A stretch of DNA of 64,000 nt from NCBI GenBank assembly GCA_020746875.1, contig JAGTJL010000019.1:1116001-1180000 (forward strand). The letters are read 5' to 3'. Numbering within the stretch: position 1 is the first letter of the stretch; each line of letters opens with the position of its first letter. The stretch is from Rhexocercosporidium sp. MPI-PUGE-AT-0058. Lineage: Eukaryota > Ascomycota > Leotiomycetes > Helotiales. The translations under genes were made by a program, and so were the position numbers. Of this stretch, positions 58,601 through 64,000 are shown piece by piece. The notes beneath the pieces were generated by a model that saw only the letters and a list, made by a program, of their open reading frames with translations, searched no databases and was not told the origin of the DNA.

Positions 58601-58827
58601 GTACGGCCAGACTACCCTGTTGATGCAGATCGTCTTCTCGTCGACATCATCAATGCAAGGACTGTCAATCGATAGGCCACAGGGAAAAAGCGCCACTGGT
58701 GGAAAGGCATATTCTGAATATCTCGGCGAACTCCACCTCGTTGACGACGTTACCACAGCATCCAGGAATTGCAAGGCTGGTGGAAGCTCTTATACGGGAA
58801 CGAATTGCGTGGACTGTAGTAGATTGA
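55637..58827 (+). pseudogene. NACHT-type NLR (STAND protein), multiply disrupted
   Basis: Order of recognisable parts: an N-terminal helical domain from ATG 55637 (METLAALSLAGNVIQFVDF, SSKLFSRGCELYKS), typical of fungal NLR heads; a coiled linker (RRNTNKLNVQTLDRLEKSDQ); GLYWISGKSGS...GSGKSTLM, the Walker A; FFFWNSGTLEQRS; Walker B FFLIDGLDEFDGD; SVKICVSSRPY sensor; WHD-like region; YLHRTAKDFLEE; then worn ankyrin-like units (ILVQRGADLNA, ALAFGADPNMA). Lesions: TAG at 55979; frame losses between 56015 and 56130; a 17-bp minisatellite in the P-loop; a 4-bp GTAT duplication at 56977-56984; a frame change near 58665 before a final coding-like tail. The central 553-codon frame (57014-58675) is intact. 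Such proteins drive non-self recognition and cell death; this copy cannot give a full-length product as read. Confidence 0.85.
56609..56699 (+). repeat. 17-bp minisatellite inside the Walker A codons
   Basis: Five perfect tandem copies of TGGATCAGTGGGAAGTC (56609-56693) followed by TGGATC and then the diverged GGGAAAGTC that continues the gene. One copy alone would give an in-frame WISGKSGSGKST. With n copies the two flanks share a frame only when n is 1, 4, 7 and so on; five puts them out of frame. Confidence 0.97.
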
Positions 58828-60109
58828 AAGTACCCTACGAGTGATGTATACACAAGATTCAAGGACTTCAGACTGAGGCCCTCGGTCAAGGCGGCCCTAA
58901 CAATCGGAAGAGGTACACTCCTGAACCTAATCGGGTATCATGTGTGGCGGAAGGAAATCTAGTAGCAAGACGGCTCGACATGACGTCAAAGGGGAGAAAC
59001 ACGGTTGAAAGGGCAGTGTTCGAAGTAGTCAGGTAAAAGTCGAGAAAAGATTGACGACAAGACTCTGTGAAGCGAGTAACGCAATTCGAAATGTCAACAG
59101 TGGCAAAACTCTTCAAAATCGCACAGTAAATTGTAGCCCTCCATTAAAAGGTCTTGGTTCTATCTCTTCCCTTCCGATCCTCCATTACCTGTCAATCTCC
59201 AGGTTCCTTTCTTGGGAAAGTCACCACCGAACAGCAGTGCTGGAGTCTGTCGTAGCTGAATTACCGAGTACTTGGAACGGCAATACAGCTTATATTGAGA
59301 CATTGCAGACATTTAGCACACGTTGGAGCCCAACTGTAAGTGTCGTTCAAAATCGAAAGTCAAAGAAGGAAACCAGGAGCTCTGCAAGTCAGGAGGCGTG
59401 GTAAGAGCCTCACATAAAATGAAAAGGTTCGTGTTATAGATGGCACACTATACGGATTCGTGAGGCTTTTAACTTCGGATAGCAAATCCTCTGCTCTATT
59501 CTAGCGTAACATCATAGATTTACAGTACCCTGATCCTCAAACCATCCTTGTGGACCTCCGAGAAGCCTCTCCTCTTAGAGTGAAGCGAGCCTCAAGCATC
59601 ACGGTGTCTGGTTCCATTCTGGGGGGGGGGGGGGGGGGTTACTGAACCTTTACAAGGCTGACTGGCACAGAAAAGGACTCACCACAGTGCCCAGATACCA
59701 TATATATGCCTTTGTCCCGCAAGAAATTCGAAGGTGGCGGCGAGAACTGCTCGTACTGTGTGAATTCATCACTCGTACAACGCTTCCAACGAGTAGATAA
59801 GGCACTTTAAATGAAAATGGCCTGGCGATCGCCAACTCCAGACAACCATTAGTTCTTGAGGTAAGGCTCAAATATCGAAACTGATAGGAGATCGCCACTG
59901 TGATCGAGCGCTCAAAATATTTGAGAATAGAATAATTACGATCGCGAGCACTTCGCAATTCAATATAGCAATGCCACGCTACAGCATTGCAAAAGAGGCA
60001 AAGACCAGTTTCATCAGAGGAGGTTCGGAATGAACATTCTTAGACTTCTGCAGTTTGTCGAGCAGGCAATCTCTAAACTCCATAACAACCACTAGGTTAT
60101 CCCCCGAAC
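58828..60109. other. Intergenic
   Basis: Sequence after the NLR relic up to the CoA-binding gene. It holds a long G run. No gene is supported. Confidence 0.45.
59621..59638 (+). repeat. Homopolymer, 18 G
   Basis: Eighteen consecutive G in otherwise mixed sequence. True length may differ because such runs are hard to sequence. Confidence 0.9.
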
Positions 60110-60651
60110 TCACAACTTAAAGCTCTTCCCCGCCGCCTTCGCCGCCCTCTCGCCATCAACAAGCACACACCACCCCTCACTCCCCCGGCCCCCATCGCCC
60201 CCAACCGCCGCCTTAAACTCCCTCATCGCAAACCCCAGCACATCATCATCAAAGCTCCCCGGCTGCAACCAGACCCCCTGAACACCCAATTTCTTCGCCT
60301 CCTCCAGCACCTTCATCGTCACTTTCGGAGGTGTGATTATAGATACCGAGGTCTCGGTGGGGTTGGGGAGCGCAGAGAGGTTCGGGAGCGTGGCGTAGGC
60401 TTTTATGTCGAAGGCGGGATAGGGCGGGTAGGCTTTTATTTCGGGGGAGGTGGGATTGATGGGTGTGACGGGGAGGTTGTGGTGAGTGTACCATGTGAAT
60501 ACTGGGTTGATGTGAGTATATATTATTGTAGTTTGGAAGGGAGGGATGTACTCTTGTGTCCGAACTTGGTGGGGTCGCTGGACGCGCCTACCACGGCGAA
60601 ATGTGGCGCTGAGAAGAAGGCTTTGGCTGCTGCCTCGGTGGCCATTTTCAT
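60110..60651 (-). CDS. CoA-binding domain protein (YccU-like)
   Basis: Two exons (60651-60552 and 60501-60110) with a 50-bp intron give 163 aa. ATG candidates are 60651 (MKMATEAAA) and 60645; I took the first. The Rossmann-like fold is evident: FAVVGASSDPTKFGHK near residues 20-35 is the nucleotide-binding loop, followed by FTWYTHHNLPVTPINPTSPEI, TSVSIITPPKVTMKVLEEAKKLG, and GVWLQPGSFDDDVL, the family's xWxQPG segment. Bacterial YccU and fungal homologues bind CoA; the enzyme role is undefined. A small cytosolic or mitochondrial protein. The C-terminal half is G/C-rich (GGDGGRGSEGW). Confidence 0.9.
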
Positions 60652-61604
60652 GCGCGTTCTAGATTTTGATCGTGCTAATTGAAGAGGATTCTGGAGGAAG
60701 TTTTGAGGAGTGGACGTTGAAGCTATTTCGAAATCGAGATGGAGGGGCAAGTTGATAACGGCGTCAACAAACGCGGGGTGCGTCCCCTTAAGCTTAAATT
60801 TAGCGCCATTTGGGCTCTTTTGCAACTCGAGCTGTTCTACCTAGTGAGACTTTTAGAGAAAGTAAACAACGGAAATTCTGGTGCCTGAATGAGTCTGTAA
60901 AGCTCCTTTATCTTTTGTAAATTGGACCTGGATCCATTGAAAGATATTCGTCTGCCCCTCCCACCTGGGTTCGAAATAAGGAGTGCACTCTGAAGGGCCA
61001 TAATGGTACGGTACCGAACGGGATTAAACTGCCTTGAACTCGAGTTCCAGCATCCCCTGGCAGTTTCCAAGTGAAGGCAAAGGAAAATGCTTGGCTCTAC
61101 AAGCACTCGATCATGAAGGACTTTCTTATAGAAAGCAATCAACTCATAGAACTCCCTATTTTGCTCCTCGTTCCATGATGGTTGTTGACTGGGGGTGATG
61201 CCAAGAGAAGGCTGAGAGAGCCGAGGCCCAACACCGAACATGATGGCAGCAGCCTCGCAGCATCAGCTTGGGAAGCCGACATCGCAGGGTATCCATCCTC
61301 ACGGCGACATCTTGGAAACAGGACATTAATTAGACTCAACTTACTTCGTTACGACCACTTATGTCCGCATCTATTTTGTTTTAAGAGGACTGCACTGAAA
61401 GACTTCTCGACCCACTTTGGAGCCACCGTCCGAGGCTCATTACTCCTTCAAGAATTGGATGGGTTTGACAGCATTCAGTCGCCCACTTGGAGTCGAGAGA
61501 TACCCTACATCCAGCGACGAGCATCTGAGATTCCTACGCAACAGCTTCAATTGGGTACATACATCACGATTCTACACCATTAGAAGCCAGGAAGATTAAC
61601 AAAA
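60652..61604. other. Intergenic between divergent genes
   Basis: Shared promoter area of the CoA-binding protein and the methyltransferase. No gene seen; frames on both strands are unsupported. Confidence 0.45.
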
Positions 61605-62618
61605 ATGACGACCTTCGCGCAAGCTCTCCCTCTCCTCCCCCCAATTCAACCCTACTCTAACAACCCACCTAGAAAATCCTCCTTTAACGCCCTCTCCTAC
61701 GCAACCTTCCGTCCAACCTACCCCCCACAAATCTTCAAAACCATCCTCACTTACCACTCTTCGTCCCCCTACCCAACCCCCAAAGACAAACCCAGCACTC
61801 TCCTCGACCTAGGCTGCGGCCACGGGCCCATCTCCCGCGAACTCTCCCCTCACTTCAACCGCGTGATAGGAACGGACCCATCCCCGAAGATGATATCACA
61901 GGCTCTGTCATCTACGCCTGGCTCTAGGTCGGGTACGAGTGAGGGTGAGGGATCATCCGAGGGCAAATATGGGAATATAGAGTTCCGGCAAGCAGCCGCG
62001 GAAGATCTCTCATTCGTGAAAGACGCAGAGCTCGATATGGCTGTGGCAGGCCAAGCAGCGCACTGGTTCGACTACTCGCGCGTCTGGGGCGAATTAAGTA
62101 GGACGGTGAGGAAAGGCGGCACGGTTTCCTTCTGGGGGTATAAAGATAATGTATTCGTTGACTTCCCGAAAGCGACGAAGGTTTTGGATAGGTTCTGCTA
62201 TGGTGACGATAAGATGGGTCCGTTTTGGGAACAGCCTGGGAGAGATATCTTGAGAGAGAAGATGAGGGCTGTGGTTCCTCCTGAGAGCGAGTGGCAGGAT
62301 GTGACAAGGGTTGAGTATGAACCTAGTGTTGAGGGGAAGGGGAGGGGGATGGGGGAGGGAGAGGTGTTGATGGAGAGGAGGTTGAAATTGGGGGAGGTGG
62401 AAGGGTATATTAGGACTTTTAGTGCGTATTGGAATTGGATTGCGGAACATCCTGGGGAGAAGCCAAGGAGCGAGGGGGGAAAGGGGGATGTGGTTGATGA
62501 GATGTTTGACGAGATGAGGGAGGTTGAACCGGAGTGGAAGGAAAAAGGGGAGGGGTGGAGGGATATTGAGGTTGATAATGAGTGGGGGAGTGTTATTATC
62601 ATGGCGAGGAGGAAGTGA
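61605..62618 (+). CDS. SAM-dependent methyltransferase, trans-aconitate 3-methyltransferase-like
   Basis: Single exon, 337 aa, ATG in AAAAATGACG. Start region FNALSYATFRPTYPPQIF is the usual opening of yeast Tmt1-like proteins (YxxxRPxYP). Class I SAM motifs: motif I LLDLGCGHGPIS (about 66-77), acidic end of strand 2 VIGTDPSPKMI (about 87-97), motif II-like ELDMAVAGQAAHWFDY (about 141-156), and FWGYKDNVF. Tmt1 methylates trans-aconitate, which would detoxify this inhibitor of aconitase; homologues act on other small carboxylates too. A Gly/Ser/Glu-rich insert at about 104-120 breaks the domain. The last third has an AYWNWIAEHPGEK segment and a highly charged tail. Confidence 0.88.
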   Translation: MTTFAQALPLLPPIQPYSNNPPRKSSFNALSYATFRPTYPPQIFKTILTYHSSSPYPTPKDKPSTLLDLGCGHGPISRELSPHFNRVIGTDPSPKMISQALSSTPGSRSGTSEGEGSSEGKYGNIEFRQAAAEDLSFVKDAELDMAVAGQAAHWFDYSRVWGELSRTVRKGGTVSFWGYKDNVFVDFPKATKVLDRFCYGDDKMGPFWEQPGRDILREKMRAVVPPESEWQDVTRVEYEPSVEGKGRGMGEGEVLMERRLKLGEVEGYIRTFSAYWNWIAEHPGEKPRSEGGKGDVVDEMFDEMREVEPEWKEKGEGWRDIEVDNEWGSVIIMARRK

Positions 62619-63776
62619 GAGGAATAAGTGGTTTGAGGATGGGGAAGGAGACATTGGATTTGGTGAACGAGATTCAGGAAGAAGTGGGATGGCGGGTGTG
62701 GAAAGAGGTGTATACTGTATATATATATATCCCCGAGGCAAAATAATGGGGAAGGAACAAACGTGACCACGGGAATTATAAGAAACGATACATAAGCTAA
62801 AAAAAAAAACAATCAGTAATAATGCTCATGATTAGTTCCATCACCTCCAGCCAATATCCGTTCTCATTCGCATTGTTGATATTTTAGACTCACAACAAAA
62901 CAGCTAGAAGTGTAAGTAGGCCAAACGAACAGACCGAATTGTACAGCCATAAACGAACTACAAGTCCCAACTTTCAAATATCATTTATTCACGATTCATA
63001 TAATTTTTGTTGTTCCCCCCTATCCCTCCAGCCTCGCATAGTAGCCTTGTTGCCGTTGCCGTTGCCCTGCCCACCGCCATGTTTCGTCTCACGGGCCACT
63101 TTGCAGCATAAAAATGCACGGCCCAGCAAAGAAACAACCAACAAACTGCAACCCTCATACAAAATCTCCCTACAACATCACATCTCCTCCTTACATCTAC
63201 ATCTACGACTGTTCCTGTACACCTGCCCGCAAATCAACCACCAGTTGCAAATATCCATCATGGTAAGTCGGCTTTCTTTGTGTAACTGTTTATTCTCCAC
63301 TCCGGATGGATGTTAGTCAGGAGAAAGGGAGGGAGGGAGGGAAGAGTGAGGGACGCGGTGTCATGCGCCTTCCGCTGCTCGACGGGCGCCAAAATAGCAC
63401 GAAGAGGAGACGATCAACAAACCGACGGAACGGCAGCTGCAACCACCATAACAAAGTCGGTTTGTTGATCCTCCTCCACATCTCTTTTTCTTTTGGACGA
63501 CAGTACATCAACACACATACACGATAATCGCAGCACGCATATCTCTTTTGCTACCAAGGATACACTCGCATTGCATACTGTACTGCATCCATTGCATTTT
63601 TCAGCATTGCACCCCTTCCTACTGGATTCTTGCATTGCTCCCGCATACCCATCAACAGGCAGCCTCCCTCACAGACCTTCGCAGACCCAGCGGACCAAAA
63701 TCCTCTCCTGGCAGACAGAAATCCCCCCTTGAACCCTGGAACCGGAATACAGAGATTTTAGGAGAAGACAGACAGA
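62619..63776. other. Intergenic and 5' leader of the myosin light chain gene
   Basis: Holds a TA microsatellite near 62718-62731, a GGGA run at 63327-63342, an ATG directly followed by a consensus donor (GTAAGT at 63262), which hints at a spliced leader, and an inverted repeat listed separately. Confidence 0.45.
63412..63470 (+). repeat. Inverted repeat, 15-bp arms
   Basis: Arms GATCAACAAACCGAC (63412-63426) and GTCGGTTTGTTGATC (63456-63470) are perfect complements around a 29-bp loop. A few more imperfect pairs (GGAG) extend outward. If transcribed it would form a strong hairpin. Confidence 0.9.
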
Positions 63777-63963
63777 ATGGCAGCTAACCAAGCCCCCTAC
63801 GACGCGCAGGCATCCACCAACTACAAAGAAGCATTCGCTCTCTTCGACAAGCGTGGCAACCAGCGCGTGCAGGTCGAGAGCCTAGGAGATCTCCTGAGAG
63901 CGTGCGGTCAGAACCCTACGTTGAGCGAGATTAGGGATTTGGAGAAGAATGTTGGTAGTGATT
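63777..63963 (+). CDS. Myosin light chain / Cdc4-like EF-hand protein, first exon
   Basis: ATG MAANQAPYDAQAS, then NYKEAFALFDKRGNQRVQ and VESLGDLLRACGQNPTLSEI, the first EF-hand pair half of the Mlc1/Cdc4 family. The calcium loop (DKRGNQRVQVES) lacks normal ligands, as in myosin light chains, which bind IQ motifs of class II or V myosins at the division site or on vesicles. The exon ends in GTATGT at 63964, and the rest lies beyond the window. Calmodulin is unlikely given this degenerate loop. Confidence 0.85.
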
Positions 63964-64000
63964 GTATGTTGTTTTCCTCGTCTATTCCCCCACGGCCCCC

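Noticed and set aside
55637..58827. Repeat-induced point mutation (RIP) as cause of the NLR stops
   Set aside because: The lesions are mostly indels and duplications, and the sequence is not AT-enriched in the way heavily RIPped copies are.
62094..62812. Long minus-strand frames of 204 and 215 aa
   Set aside because: They are the antisense of the G-rich methyltransferase tail, hence their Pro/Ser/Phe bias.
1..64000. tRNA or rRNA genes, CRISPR arrays, complete transposons
   Set aside because: No convincing tRNA B-box with cloverleaf, no rRNA stretch, no spaced repeats, and no transposase or reverse transcriptase frame were seen by eye. CRISPR is not expected in a fungal nuclear genome.

Overview
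The window is nuclear DNA from a filamentous ascomycete. Genes lie on both strands with no operons. Nearly all multi-exon genes reconstruct cleanly with short GT-AG introns, mostly 45-90 bp. The families are typical of moulds: two 2EXR proteins, a NACHT-type NLR, a Zn2Cys6 regulator, three MFS carriers, a P450, secreted lectin and peptidase, and small secreted proteins. A leotiomycete-like fungus is my guess, not something the sequence proves.

Layout. 0.9-7.2 kb: a two-helix membrane protein, a 2EXR protein, an MFS carrier and a secreted ricin-B-fold lectin. 7.9-9.0 kb: two decayed secreted-protein genes on opposite strands that overlap at their 5' ends. 10.8-15.7 kb: the GINS subunit Psf2 and, divergently, a Dal5-type anion:cation symporter. 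17.9-19.9 kb: an unrecognised Cys/His-module protein in which each module is one exon. 21.8-23.7 kb: a P450. 25.9-27.1 kb: an orphan gene with possible decayed 3' coding sequence. 28.4-36.9 kb: a Zn2Cys6 factor, an SDR remnant, an MFS carrier and an SCP2-like/alpha-beta hydrolase fusion, perhaps a worn metabolic cluster. 38.3-38.7 kb: a small secreted knottin-like protein. 40.4-41.4 kb: a GPR1/FUN34/YaaH acetate-type transporter. 41.4-47.2 kb: gene-poor, with faint coding remnants. 47.2-51.8 kb: a BRCT-only RFC1-like protein, a secreted M28 aminopeptidase and a secreted protein with a duplicated domain. 53.9-54.9 kb: a second 2EXR protein. 55.6-58.8 kb: a broken NLR whose P-loop is interrupted by a 17-bp minisatellite. 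60.1-64.0 kb: a CoA-binding protein, a trans-aconitate-methyltransferase-like enzyme and the first exon of a myosin light chain.

The housekeeping genes (psf2, myosin light chain, CoA-binding protein, methyltransferase) look intact. The accessory stretches hold most of the decay: the NLR, the secreted-protein pair and the SDR remnant. The most unusual objects are the exon-per-module Cys/His protein and the NLR minisatellite, whose copy number modulo three sets whether the Walker A region is in frame. I saw no tRNA, rRNA, CRISPR array or intact transposon by eye. All exon coordinates come from manual reading of splice sites and frame closure, without transcript support.
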